From contig CALSPX010000013.1 of NCBI GenBank assembly GCA_943788345.1, positions 124,001 through 188,000 of the forward strand: a stretch of 64,000 nucleotides of DNA. Reading direction: 5' to 3'. Source of the DNA: Ascidiaceihabitans sp023955215 (GTDB lineage Bacteria > Pseudomonadota > Alphaproteobacteria > Rhodobacterales > Rhodobacteraceae). Made by a program: the position numbers and the translations under genes. The notes below the pieces were generated by a model, which saw nothing but the letters and a program-made list of their open reading frames with translations, ran no database searches and was not told the origin of the DNA. This document shows positions 17,854 to 26,459 of the stretch, piece after piece. How positions within the stretch are numbered: position 1 is the stretch's first letter; each line of letters opens with the position of its first letter.

Positions 17854-18864
17854 TTAATTGTAGCGCAGTGCCGTCGCTTTGCCGCGGAAGATGTAATACG
17901 ACAGCATCGTGTACCCCAAGATGGCAGGCAGCACGAAGAGTGTTCCAATCAAGATGATGAACAGGCTCTCGGGCGCGGATGCCGCGTCATAGATCGTGAT
18001 CTTTTCGGGCACGATGTAGGGATAGAACGAATACGCCATTCCGCCATAAGCCAAGCTGAACAGGGCGATTGCGGCTGCAAAGGGTGTCCACGACCAGCGA
18101 TCGTTTTGGAGTGGCAGGCGGCTTAGTTGCCACCAGACAAACGCAACCAATGCACCTGATAGGATTGGCAATGGCGCGAGGTAAAAGATTTCCGGCAGGC
18201 TAAACCATTTGTCGAAAATGCGTGTGCTGACAAAAGGAGTTGCGACAGAGATAGCAACGATCCCCATAACTAGGCCCCATATCCCACCCTTTGCCCAACG
18301 AATGGCACGGCGTTGCAATTGGTCTTCGGTTTTCCAGATCAGCCACGCTGCCCCGATAAAGCTGTATCCAACTGTTAGGAACACGGCGGTTAGTGTTGCG
18401 AATGCAATGTTGGGCAGTTTCCATGTAAGGCCCATGATATACATGCCCAACATGAACCCTTGGCTTAAGGATGCCATCAGCGATCCCGCAAAGAACGCAC
18501 TGTTCCACATGCGCTTTTGGGTGATGGGTGCTTTGGCCCGCATTTCGAACGAAACCCCGCGTAGGATCAATCCCACCAGCATCACAAAGACGGGCAGGTA
18601 AAGCGCGGTTAGTATGATCCCATGCGCAGGTGGGAAGGCCACCAGCAACAATCCAGCGGCCAGAACCAACCATGTTTCATTGGAATCCCAGAACGGCCCG
18701 ATTGACGCAACAAGCCGATCTTTTTCATCTTCACCCGCCAAAGGCATCAACAGTCCCACACCTAGGTCAAAACCATCCAGTACAACGTAAATCAGGATTG
18801 ATAATCCCATGAGGGCTGCAAAGGTCCATGGCAGCCAGACGGCTGGATCTCCAAACATGTCCAT
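17854..18864 (-). CDS. cydB: Cytochrome bd-type quinol oxidase subunit II
   Basis: Membrane subunit of the quinol oxidase that reduces O2 to water. The 336-residue product has about eight helices and the family opening WTFAALMGLSILIYVVLDGFDLGVG, followed by FWDSNETWLVLAAG and the SLMASLSQGFMLG segment. It starts 2 nt after the cydA stop, so the two are co-transcribed and probably translationally coupled. No CydX-like small gene was seen in the 45 bp after it. It ends close to tRNA-Trp, which is on the other strand. Confidence 0.95.
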   Translation of the reverse strand: MDMFGDPAVWLPWTFAALMGLSILIYVVLDGFDLGVGLLMPLAGEDEKDRLVASIGPFWDSNETWLVLAAGLLLVAFPPAHGIILTALYLPVFVMLVGLILRGVSFEMRAKAPITQKRMWNSAFFAGSLMASLSQGFMLGMYIMGLTWKLPNIAFATLTAVFLTVGYSFIGAAWLIWKTEDQLQRRAIRWAKGGIWGLVMGIVAISVATPFVSTRIFDKWFSLPEIFYLAPLPILSGALVAFVWWQLSRLPLQNDRWSWTPFAAAIALFSLAYGGMAYSFYPYIVPEKITIYDAASAPESLFIILIGTLFVLPAILGYTMLSYYIFRGKATALRYN

Positions 18865-18866
18865 TG

Positions 18867-20255
18867 TTATTCTCCCGGCTGTAGGGCTGTTACGTTGGCG
18901 TCGCCGCCACGGGGATACCCGCGGTTTGGCGTGCTTTCACCTTTGGTGGCTTTGCGGGCCAGATAGGTGATTACACCGATGTATGCGACGATCAGCGTTG
19001 CGTAGATCACAAGGTAGCCAATCAAGGTGCCCAGCACCATTCCTGCAGAAACATCGCTGACAGCGTCCTTGGTCATCAAGACGCCCTGTACCAGCCAAGG
19101 TTGGCGACCGATTTCAGTTGTGTACCAGCCTGCCAAGGTCGCGATCCAGCCACTGAAACTCATGGCGCAGAACGCGTAGAGGGGCAGGCGTGGCATGTGC
19201 CCAGCACCGTATTTGCGCAACAGCACAAGTCCCGTCCAAGACAGTAGCAACATGGCTACGCCGGTACCGATCATGATGCGGAAGCTGAAAAACACGGGCG
19301 CAACGCGGGGATGCATGACTGTGCCGTCTTGCGCAATGAAGTCGTTAAGGCCGGGCACAACGCCACTGGCTTTGTGTTTAAGGATCAATGACGCCCCGTT
19401 TGGAATGCCGATCTCAAACCTGTTCTCGCGCGCGGCTTGATCTGGAATGGCGAACAGCACCAGCGGTGTATTTGGACCGGTTTCCCAGTTCCCTTCCATC
19501 GCAGCGATTTTAGCAGGCTGATGTTCAAGTGTGTTGAGGCCGTGCATGTCACCAGCCAAGATTTGGATTGGGATCAAGGCAGCCGCCGCGATGATACCTA
19601 CTCTGAGCGCGGATTTCACGTCTTCGCCTTTGTCACCCCAAAGCATGCGCAATGCAGAGATACCTGCGATCAAGAAGGCGACCGTTAGGCCAGAGGCCAG
19701 CAACATGTGCACAAAACGGTAGGGCATGGAGGGGTTGAAGATGATGTCGAACCAGTTGGTCGCAAAGACAACACCGTCACGCAGCTCGTACCCTTGAGGT
19801 GTATGCATCCATGAATTCAAAACGATGATCCAGAAAGTCGACATAGTCGTGCCAAAGGCGACCAAGAAGGTGGCAAGTGTATGCATCCATGGTTTTACGC
19901 GTGAGGCACCGAATAGCATGATCCCCAGGAATACTGCCTCGAGGAAGAAAGCGGTCATTATTTCATAAGCCAGCAATGGCCCTGCCACGTTGCCAACCGT
20001 TTCCATGAAGCCGGGCCAGTTGGTGCCGAATTGGAAGGACATTGTGATGCCAGAAACTACTCCCATCGCAAAGGACAGTGCAAAGACCTTCACCCAGAAC
20101 ATGTAGGCGTCCATCCATTTGCGATCACCCGTTGCGTTGAGCCGAAGCTTAAAGAACAAGAGCATCCAGCCTAAGGCGATTGTGATCGTTGGGAATAAAA
20201 TATGGAAAGAGATATTCGCACCAAACTGGATGCGCGATAAGAGAAGGGTATCCAT
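18867..20255 (-). CDS. cydA: Cytochrome bd-type quinol oxidase subunit I (short Q-loop type)
   Basis: Heme- and quinol-binding subunit. His18 (in FGANISFH) is the expected axial ligand, and the segments GSxMSTFWI and GWYTTEIGRQPW are conserved. At 462 residues it lacks the long Q-loop insertion of E. coli CydA and matches the CioA/cyanide-insensitive branch, by length and by IGRQPW in place of EYGRQPW. It provides respiration at low oxygen or under nitrosative or sulfide stress. It is first in a cydAB operon. An inverted repeat (TTATG-TTCGC-CATAA at 20269-20283) lies just upstream of the start. Confidence 0.95.
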   Translation of the reverse strand: MDTLLLSRIQFGANISFHILFPTITIALGWMLLFFKLRLNATGDRKWMDAYMFWVKVFALSFAMGVVSGITMSFQFGTNWPGFMETVGNVAGPLLAYEIMTAFFLEAVFLGIMLFGASRVKPWMHTLATFLVAFGTTMSTFWIIVLNSWMHTPQGYELRDGVVFATNWFDIIFNPSMPYRFVHMLLASGLTVAFLIAGISALRMLWGDKGEDVKSALRVGIIAAAALIPIQILAGDMHGLNTLEHQPAKIAAMEGNWETGPNTPLVLFAIPDQAARENRFEIGIPNGASLILKHKASGVVPGLNDFIAQDGTVMHPRVAPVFFSFRIMIGTGVAMLLLSWTGLVLLRKYGAGHMPRLPLYAFCAMSFSGWIATLAGWYTTEIGRQPWLVQGVLMTKDAVSDVSAGMVLGTLIGYLVIYATLIVAYIGVITYLARKATKGESTPNRGYPRGGDANVTALQPGE

Positions 20256-20268
20256 CGGCCAAGCTCCA

Positions 20269-20283
20269 TTATGTTCGCCATAA
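20269..20283. promoter_or_regulatory. Inverted repeat upstream of cydA
   Basis: TTATG-TTCGC-CATAA, 5-bp arms around 5 bp, starting 14 bp before the cydA ATG. It is not an FNR box (TTGAT-N4-ATCAA). It could be a regulator site or part of the leader. Confidence 0.3.
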
Positions 20284-20405
20284 TACTACTCGCGATATAG
20301 GGAGTTCGACCACGCCATACAGGATTGTGCGACAATACGCGCAAAGGTATCGCGGTGCGTCAAACACACCGCGATTTTAGGCAATTGGTCAGGCGCGTAA
20401 TCGGC

Positions 20406-22451
20406 CTATAGGTCTTTGACTAGGCGCAACGCGTCATAGATTGCTGCGTGTGTATTGCGTGCAGACACCGCGTCCCCGATGCGGAACAGCTGGAACGTGC
20501 CTGTGTCATTGCGTTTGATGGTTTGAACGTCGCCTGCGATCAAAGCGTCCTGATCCACCGCACCTTCATTGGAGCTGAGAGGTTTGAGATCGAAATACAA
20601 CTCGTCTAGTGGTAAGGTCCCGTAATTCACCACAACCTGATCGTATTCACGTTCGTCACTGTGATCTGAGTAGTCTGTCCCGATTGTAGCGGTCAGCTTG
20701 TTACCCGAACGGACCACATCGAGCAGACGGCGGGTCACGGTGAAGGTTACGTCTTTGTCCTGAAGCGAACGCATGTATGGGACCAAGTTCATGGCCATGA
20801 TATCAGGGGCGAATGTGCGGTCAGGTGTCATCACCTCGACCTTAGCCCCTGAATTAGCGGCGATTTCAGCAGCCTGAAGGGCTGGGTGATCCCCACATTC
20901 GTCATAGATCAAGACGTTTTGGGCTGGTTTTACGTCACCTGCGATGATGTCCCATGATGTCACAACGTTTTGAACCCCTTGACCGGACTCGTACAATTCC
21001 GTGTTCGGCATACCGCCAGTCGCCACAATAACCACATCAGGGTTCAGTGCGGTCACATCTGCGGCCTCTGCCCATGTGTTAAAGTGGAACACCACATCAC
21101 GTGCCGCACATTGCGACATGCGCCAGTCGATGATCGAAATCATCTCGCGGCGGCGTGGGCTAAGAGAGGCAAGGCGCACCTGTCCACCCGGATCAGGCTG
21201 GGCCTCGAACACAGTCACGTTGTGACCACGTTCTGCAGCGACGCGCGCCGCTTCAAGACCCGCAGGGCCCGCACCGATGACGACGACCTTGCGTGTGTCC
21301 TTGGCCACAGGGATCGTATGCGGCATTGTCAGCTCGCGCCCAGTTGCCGCGTTATGAATGCACAGCGCATCACCGGCTTGATAAATGCGATCAAGGCAGT
21401 AGGTCGCGCCAACGCAGGGGCGAATGTCGTCCTCGCGCCCCTCGATGATTTTTTGCACGATATGTGGATCAGCCATGTGGGCACGGGTCATGCCGACCAT
21501 ATCCAACAGGCCGGAATCAATCGCGTGACGGGCGGTGGCCACATCGGGGATTTTAGCGGCGTGGAAGGTTGGCATGCCTGTCAGCTTCTTCACTTCGCCT
21601 GCGAAATCTAAATGCGGTGCGTTTGCCATGCCTTGGATCGGGATCAGATCGGTCATGGCCGGATCGGTGTGAATGCGCCCCTTAACCACATTGAAAAAAT
21701 CGAGCTTGCCCGACTCCGCCAGTTTTTGCGAAATCAGCAAACCGTCCTCAGCCGTGATTCCGCCCTTTTGGGCCTCATCAGCCGTATAACGGAAGCCAAT
21801 GATGAATTCCTCGCACACGCGTTTGCGCACGGCGTCCAACACGTCCATCGGGAAACGCATGCGGTTCTCTAAGGTGTCCGCGCCGTAGGGGCCAACCAGA
21901 TCATTGGTTAACGGCGACCAGAATTGATCCAACAAGTGACCGTAGACCTGCAATTCAATTCCATCCATACCCCCCGCCTGCATGCGTTCGGCAGCATCGG
22001 CAAAGTCTTCGATGATCCGTTCGATATCCCAGTCTTCAATCAGTTTGGGAAAACCACGGTGCGCCGGTTCGCGATGTTTGGATGAGGAGACACTTGGCAA
22101 CCAATCGCCTTTGTTCCAATTGGTGCGACGGCCAAGGTGGGTCAGCTGGATCATAACCGCGCAGCCATGCTCATGAACGCCATCGGTCAGGTTCTGGATC
22201 CACGGCACTACCTCATCCTTATAGGCAAGGATATTGTTAAACACAGGCGGGCTGTCTTTGGACACAGCAGCGGACCCTGCCGTCATGGTCAGGGCGACAC
22301 CCGCCTTTGCGCGCTCTGCGTGATAGGCACGGTAGCGGTCTTTGGGCATACCATCTTCAGGATAGGCAGGTTCGTGACTTGTCGTCATGATCCGGTTTTT
22401 AAGGGTCAGGTGTTTAAGCTGGTAAGGCTGGAGCAACGGATCTTTGGACAT
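20406..22451 (-). CDS. N-methylproline demethylase-like FMN/FAD oxidoreductase
   Basis: Old-yellow-enzyme-type flavoprotein of the dimethylamine dehydrogenase / 2,4-dienoyl-CoA reductase family, 681 residues. The FMN TIM barrel spans about residues 1-370 (QPYQLKHLTLKNRIMTTSHE, GMDGIELQVYGHLLDQFWSP). A cysteine cluster follows (CVGATYC...ALCIHN), then a Rossmann FAD/NAD domain starting VVVIGAGPAGLEAAR. The SHEPAYPEDGMPKDRYRAYH signature is what I associate with StcD-like N-methylproline (stachydrine/proline betaine) demethylases, so betaine catabolism is a reasonable inference. The usual CxxC start of the Fe-S motif reads CVGA here. It is divergent from a TetR gene and shares a palindromic operator region with it. 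Confidence 0.82.
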   Translation of the reverse strand: MSKDPLLQPYQLKHLTLKNRIMTTSHEPAYPEDGMPKDRYRAYHAERAKAGVALTMTAGSAAVSKDSPPVFNNILAYKDEVVPWIQNLTDGVHEHGCAVMIQLTHLGRRTNWNKGDWLPSVSSSKHREPAHRGFPKLIEDWDIERIIEDFADAAERMQAGGMDGIELQVYGHLLDQFWSPLTNDLVGPYGADTLENRMRFPMDVLDAVRKRVCEEFIIGFRYTADEAQKGGITAEDGLLISQKLAESGKLDFFNVVKGRIHTDPAMTDLIPIQGMANAPHLDFAGEVKKLTGMPTFHAAKIPDVATARHAIDSGLLDMVGMTRAHMADPHIVQKIIEGREDDIRPCVGATYCLDRIYQAGDALCIHNAATGRELTMPHTIPVAKDTRKVVVIGAGPAGLEAARVAAERGHNVTVFEAQPDPGGQVRLASLSPRRREMISIIDWRMSQCAARDVVFHFNTWAEAADVTALNPDVVIVATGGMPNTELYESGQGVQNVVTSWDIIAGDVKPAQNVLIYDECGDHPALQAAEIAANSGAKVEVMTPDRTFAPDIMAMNLVPYMRSLQDKDVTFTVTRRLLDVVRSGNKLTATIGTDYSDHSDEREYDQVVVNYGTLPLDELYFDLKPLSSNEGAVDQDALIAGDVQTIKRNDTGTFQLFRIGDAVSARNTHAAIYDALRLVKDL

Positions 22452-22517
22452 CTGGCATCTTTCGCTAGAGTTATTGTGTGCCCATTTGGGCTTGGTTTTT
22501 AGGAGCCTGCCGTAAAG

Positions 22518-22545
22518 TTGACACTTGTGTCAAGAAAACTATGAT
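22518..22545 (+). promoter_or_regulatory. TetR promoter overlapped by a 16-bp palindromic operator; likely leaderless start
   Basis: TTGACACTTGTGTCAA (22518-22533) is a perfect inverted repeat, TTGACAC-TT-GTGTCAA. Its first six bases are a consensus -35 box. TATGAT at 22540-22545 is the -10 box after a 16-bp spacer. Transcription would start about at the ATG (22552), giving a leaderless TetR mRNA. A bound repressor would block the -35 box and could also control the divergent flavoenzyme gene. Confidence 0.75.
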
Positions 22546-22551
22546 AGAGCC

Positions 22552-23163
22552 ATGACAGATACCCCAACACGCCAACGCGGATCCAAAGAGATCTGGCGCA
22601 ATGCCGCATATGAATTGCTTATTTCTGAGGGGATTGATGCGGTCAAAATCATGCCCTTGGCCAAACGCCTAAACCTAACGCGCACGGGGTTTTATTGGTT
22701 CTTTAAGGATATTTCAGAGCTGCACGCTTTGATGGTGCGCCGCTGGGAAAGCAAAAACACTGGCAACCTTGTGGATCGCTGCGCTGCGGATGCGTCTAGC
22801 ATATCTGAGGGGCTGTTTAATCTTATGGATTGTTGGTTGGACCCAACGCTATTTGACGCGCGCCTTGATCTTGCGATTCGTAATTGGGCGCGGGTGGATG
22901 TGGATTTACAACAGCGTGTGACGCAGGCCGATACGCGTCGCATCAAAGCGGTGGCTGAGATGTTTGCGCGGCATGGGTTTACGTATGAGCAGGCAGAGGT
23001 GCGTAGCCTCACCGTGATCTATACGCAGATCGGCTATATCTCGATGCAGGTAAGTGAAAACCCACAAGAGCGTTTGGAGCGTGTGCAGCATTACGTCGAA
23101 CTGTTTGCTGGGGCCGCGCCAGACCCACGGGATCTGGATAAATTTATGGCCCGTCACCAGTGA
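22552..23163 (+). CDS. TetR/AcrR family regulator
   Basis: A 203-residue transcriptional regulator. The N-terminal helix-turn-helix region reads YELLISEGIDAVKIMPLAKRLN then TRTGFYWFFKDISELHALM, the usual TetR recognition helix pattern. The C-terminal ligand domain is unassigned. The ATG at 22552 follows a strong promoter so closely that no Shine-Dalgarno sequence is transcribed. It is divergent from the demethylase-like flavoenzyme gene, with the palindrome between them, so it probably controls both. The natural ligand may be a betaine or N-methylated amino acid, which is inference from the neighbour only. Confidence 0.88.
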   Translation: MTDTPTRQRGSKEIWRNAAYELLISEGIDAVKIMPLAKRLNLTRTGFYWFFKDISELHALMVRRWESKNTGNLVDRCAADASSISEGLFNLMDCWLDPTLFDARLDLAIRNWARVDVDLQQRVTQADTRRIKAVAEMFARHGFTYEQAEVRSLTVIYTQIGYISMQVSENPQERLERVQHYVELFAGAAPDPRDLDKFMARHQ

Positions 23164-23246
23164 TGCGCATTTCCGGTATTCACTATCTGAAGTTGGTAGT
23201 GTGCGTGGAATGATGATACCCGTATAAAAAAACCGACGGGAACGTT

Positions 23247-24500
23247 ATGACATTGCTTCAGATTGCTTCGCTATTGATCGTCCTTGCGGGTGCCTTTGGG
23301 GCCATCAACTACCTGTTTTTGAAACTGCCTTCATCTATCGGTATTTTGGTTGTTGCGCTGATCGCATCCTTTGTTGTGATTGTGACGGACGCGCTATTCC
23401 CCAGCCTAACGGTAGAGGAGCAAATTCGCGCACAGGTGCTGGAACTTGAGTTTTCCGAGGCGTTGCTTGAGGGCATGTTGGGGCTGTTGCTATTTGCCGG
23501 TGCGCTTCATGTGAAATTATCTGATTTGCGCAAGGCATGGCTGGTCATCCTGTTGATGGCGACCATTGGCGTGGGCCTTTCGACTACTATCGTTGGTTTT
23601 GGGTTTCACTGGCTAACCGGTATGCCGATCATGATTGCGTTGGTGTTTGGTGCGTTGATTTCGCCGACCGATCCTGTTGCCGTTCTAGGTGTGCTGCGCG
23701 AAGCGGATTTGCAGAAATCATTGGAAACCAAAATCGCGGGAGAAAGTCTGTTTAATGACGGTGTTGGCTATGTGGTGTTTCTGGTTCTTGTTGGGCTGGC
23801 ATTCCCAAGTGGGGACCACCACGCAACGGGCCTATGGCCAGCGGTCATGTTGTTCTTGCAAGAAGCCCTTGGTGGTGCCGCGCTGGGCCTTACTTTGGGA
23901 TGGCTGACCTTCCGCGTAATGCGTTTGATTGACGACTATTCGTTGGAGGTTCTGATTACCCTTGGCCTTGCTTTTGGTGGGTATGAGTTGGCGGTGTGGT
24001 TGCATGTGTCTGCCCCTATCATGGCGGTGTGCGCTGGGTTGTTGATTGGTGACATTGGTGCACGCCACGGCATGTCAGAGGAAACGCGCAAATATGTGGA
24101 TGCTTTTTGGAAGTTGATTGATGAAATCCTGAATGCGGTCCTGTTCTTGATGATCGGCTTCGAGGTTTTCGCGGTGGCGTTCGAATTTGATTTGCTTGTT
24201 TCAGGCACGTTGGCGATCGCATTGGCATTGCTGGGGCGTTTTGTGGCGGTGGCTGTGCCGGTTATGATGCTGAAGCCCTTCCGTAACTTTAGCGCGGGTG
24301 TGATCCCGATCATGACATGGGGCGGGCTAAAGGGGGGTATCTCTGTCGCGCTTGCCTTGTCCTTGCCGGATGGGGAATGGAAGCCACTGATCCTGACCGC
24401 GACCTATGTTGTCGTTGTCTTCTCAATCATCGTGCAGGGGCTGACTGTCACGCGATTGGCCGAGAGGGTCGGTCGCGCGCCGGAGCTGCCTGACGGCTAA
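23247..24500 (+). CDS. CPA1-family cation:proton antiporter
   Basis: Sodium (or potassium)/proton exchanger of the inner membrane. The 417-residue product has 12 or so helices and the ion-site signatures SPTDPVAVLGVL and AGESLFNDGVGYVVF (the ND pair of the CPA1/NhaP group). Near the C-terminus comes MTWGGLKGGISVALALSLP, matching the conserved G-rich helix. There is no cytoplasmic regulatory tail. It would support pH and salt balance, as expected of a marine organism. It seems to be transcribed alone. Confidence 0.9.
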   Translation: MTLLQIASLLIVLAGAFGAINYLFLKLPSSIGILVVALIASFVVIVTDALFPSLTVEEQIRAQVLELEFSEALLEGMLGLLLFAGALHVKLSDLRKAWLVILLMATIGVGLSTTIVGFGFHWLTGMPIMIALVFGALISPTDPVAVLGVLREADLQKSLETKIAGESLFNDGVGYVVFLVLVGLAFPSGDHHATGLWPAVMLFLQEALGGAALGLTLGWLTFRVMRLIDDYSLEVLITLGLAFGGYELAVWLHVSAPIMAVCAGLLIGDIGARHGMSEETRKYVDAFWKLIDEILNAVLFLMIGFEVFAVAFEFDLLVSGTLAIALALLGRFVAVAVPVMMLKPFRNFSAGVIPIMTWGGLKGGISVALALSLPDGEWKPLILTATYVVVVFSIIVQGLTVTRLAERVGRAPELPDG

Positions 24501-24624
24501 GTCAGTCGCGCTTTTGACATAATTCTGCCGCCGTTTGTCCACAATTTCATGCAAGAGCACTCTTGCTATTGGGTGGCACTGCCATGTCGCCACGGTTTGT
24601 GAACTTGTTAAATGAGTGTTCTTA

Positions 24625-25173
24625 ATGTCTGCATACAGTACCGACGATACCGATCCGACTATGTCGGCGATCCGCGCAATCCTTCATGAGCCCGCACCCG
24701 CCAAAAGTGGGGCCAAAGAACGGATTGAAGAGGTCGCAGCCGCGTCCGCGCGTGCCACGGATGCGGCAAAGGCCCGCGTGACTGGCATCTTGACCACAAG
24801 GCGTAAGGCTGCAGCTGAGAAAAAAGTTACCGCACCCAAGGTCGAAGCCGATCAATCGCGTATCTCGGCCGTCATGGGGCGCAAGAAATGGGTGATCACG
24901 CCAAAACGTAAACATGCCTATTGGGCTGTGTTCGCACTGATCGCGGTTTTCCGCCCATCTTGGATCGTCATTCCGTTCGTTATAGCGATCCTTGCTTTGC
25001 TCGCCAGTTTGGCGGTTTTTGGCTCCGATAGAACTTGGGGTGCTATTATCAAAGCCTTTCAGTCCTTCGCTGCGCGTTCGCCAGAGCGGGCGCAAAGGTT
25101 GGCCGTGCGCCTCGATGCCTTCGCAATGCGGTGGGATGGCCTGTTGGATTACGCTTTCCTGAAGGTCGTGTAG
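24625..25173 (+). CDS. Hypothetical membrane protein upstream of secE
   Basis: I do not recognise a family. The 182-residue product has a cytoplasmic N-terminal half rich in Ala, Lys and Glu with coiled-coil character (KERIEEVAAASARATDAAKAR). One or two transmembrane helices follow (AYWAVFALIAVFRPSWIVIPFVIAILALLASLAVF), then a basic amphipathic tail (RSPERAQRLAVRLDAFAMRW). I chose the ATG at 24625; a GTG at 24616 would add three residues. The same-strand gap to secE is 173 bp. Confidence 0.6.
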   Translation: MSAYSTDDTDPTMSAIRAILHEPAPAKSGAKERIEEVAAASARATDAAKARVTGILTTRRKAAAEKKVTAPKVEADQSRISAVMGRKKWVITPKRKHAYWAVFALIAVFRPSWIVIPFVIAILALLASLAVFGSDRTWGAIIKAFQSFAARSPERAQRLAVRLDAFAMRWDGLLDYAFLKVV

Positions 25174-25346
25174 ACGCACTGTATTTACCCGATTTTCAAT
25201 CGCTTCAGGTGTCGGAGAAGCAACACCAAGAGGTGGTTGGTAATCGATTGTCACGGATGCAAGCAAGCGGTTGAGAATATGCGGCCTTGAAATCGCCATA
25301 GCAGGCGGTTAAATGGCTCAGTGATATAGGCTTAAGGAAAAGCAAC

Positions 25347-25544
25347 ATGGCGATGACCAACCCAATTCAATTCATTCAGCAGGTCCGCTCTGAGGTTTCC
25401 AAGGTTGTTTGGCCGACACGCCGCGAAGTCGTTTTGACGACTGTTATGGTGTTTATCTTGGCAGCATTGACCGCGGTGTTCTTCGCGACAGTTGATATTT
25501 TGATCCGTGGCGGACTTCGCACGGTTCTAGACTTCTTCGGTTAA
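25347..25544 (+). CDS. secE: Preprotein translocase subunit SecE
   Basis: Essential clamp subunit of the SecYEG channel. The 65-residue single-helix form has the conserved amphipathic motif FIQQVRSEVSKVVWPTRREVVLTT followed by one transmembrane helix, MVFILAALTAVFFATVDILI. The start is ATG with AAGGAAAAG upstream. It is the first gene of the secE-nusG-rplKA cluster; trpT, normally just upstream in relatives, is displaced. Confidence 0.96.
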   Translation: MAMTNPIQFIQQVRSEVSKVVWPTRREVVLTTVMVFILAALTAVFFATVDILIRGGLRTVLDFFG

Positions 25545-25780
25545 ACCAAAGTCGTTTACAATTTCTACGACCAAATTGGTTTGGTAAGTTGTGCGCAACC
25601 TCTTGAAATAGATCGTTTTGCGGAGTAAACGGCGGCACTAACCCAATGTTACGGCGTGCTGCGATTCGAGTTGCGCGCCGCTTTGTATTCGGGTGGTATC
25701 AGGCTAAGAGCCTGATCTAATTGAGAAATTCTGGTGCAGTCTCATATGGGCAAGTACCTCTAGATAAGGCAGGCAAGCAA

Positions 25781-26314
25781 ATGGCGAAGCGGTGGTATTC
25801 GGTTAGCGTTCTTTCGAACTTCGAAAAGAAGATTGCAGAACAGATCCGTACTTCTGTCATCGAGCAAGAGCTTGAAGCCGACATTGATGAAGTGCTGGTA
25901 CCAACAGAAGAAGTAATCGAAGTGCGTCGTGGCAAGAAAGTGACGTCTGAACGTCGCTTCATGCCGGGCTACGTTTTGGTTCACATGGAAATGTCTGATC
26001 GTGGTTACCACCTGATCAACTCCATCAACCGCGTCACAGGCTTCTTGGGCCCGCAAGGTCGCCCAATGCCAATGCGTGACACGGAAGTGAACGGTATCTT
26101 GAACCGCGTTCAAGAAGGCGAAGAAGCACCACGCAACATCATTCACTTTGAATCTGGTGAAAAAGTTAAAGTTACCGACGGTCCATTCGAAGACTTCGAG
26201 GGCATGGTTGAAGAAGTTGATGAAGAGGCACAGCGCCTTAAGGTCACTGTGTCGATCTTTGGTCGCGAGACACCAGTCGAACTAGAGTTTACCCAAGTTA
26301 CAAAACAACTGTAA
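25781..26314 (+). CDS. nusG: Transcription termination/antitermination factor NusG
   Basis: RNA polymerase clamp-binding elongation factor linking transcription with Rho or ribosomal S10. The 177-residue product has the NGN domain starting AKRWYSVSVLSNFEKKIAEQI and the central GYVLVHMEM and VTGFLG segments. It ends with the KOW domain EKVKVTDGPFEDFEGMVEEV. I chose the ATG at 25781, since the upstream in-frame codons encode non-conserved sequence. It is separated from secE by 236 bp, so an extra promoter there is possible. Confidence 0.97.
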   Translation: MAKRWYSVSVLSNFEKKIAEQIRTSVIEQELEADIDEVLVPTEEVIEVRRGKKVTSERRFMPGYVLVHMEMSDRGYHLINSINRVTGFLGPQGRPMPMRDTEVNGILNRVQEGEEAPRNIIHFESGEKVKVTDGPFEDFEGMVEEVDEEAQRLKVTVSIFGRETPVELEFTQVTKQL

Positions 26315-26321
26315 TTTGGCC

Positions 26322-26339
26322 GGCGGGGTGCGCCCCGTC
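26322..26339. repeat. GC palindrome after nusG
   Basis: Inverted repeat built around GGGG-TGCG-CCCC in GGCGGGGTGCGCCCCGTC, with no T-run. It resembles the hairpins after rpoB (36390-36411) and fusA (46143-46162) in its GGCGGGG/CCCCGCC core. Confidence 0.5.
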
Positions 26340-26459
26340 TTGCAGCGCTTCGGCGCTGTTTCAATGTGGGAGGGAAGGGTGCCGCGGTATCCTGATCGCA
26401 CCACACAACCAAACCAACCTAAGGCGCGCGTGCCGAGGGTGTTGTAAAGGAGAAGGCCA

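Noticed and set aside
20256..20300. FNR/Anr box upstream of cydA.
   Set aside because: The dyad present is TTATG-N5-CATAA, which does not match TTGAT-N4-ATCAA.
20970..21611. 213-codon frame on the plus strand inside the demethylase-like gene.
   Set aside because: Antisense shadow of a conserved flavoenzyme gene, and no family resemblance.
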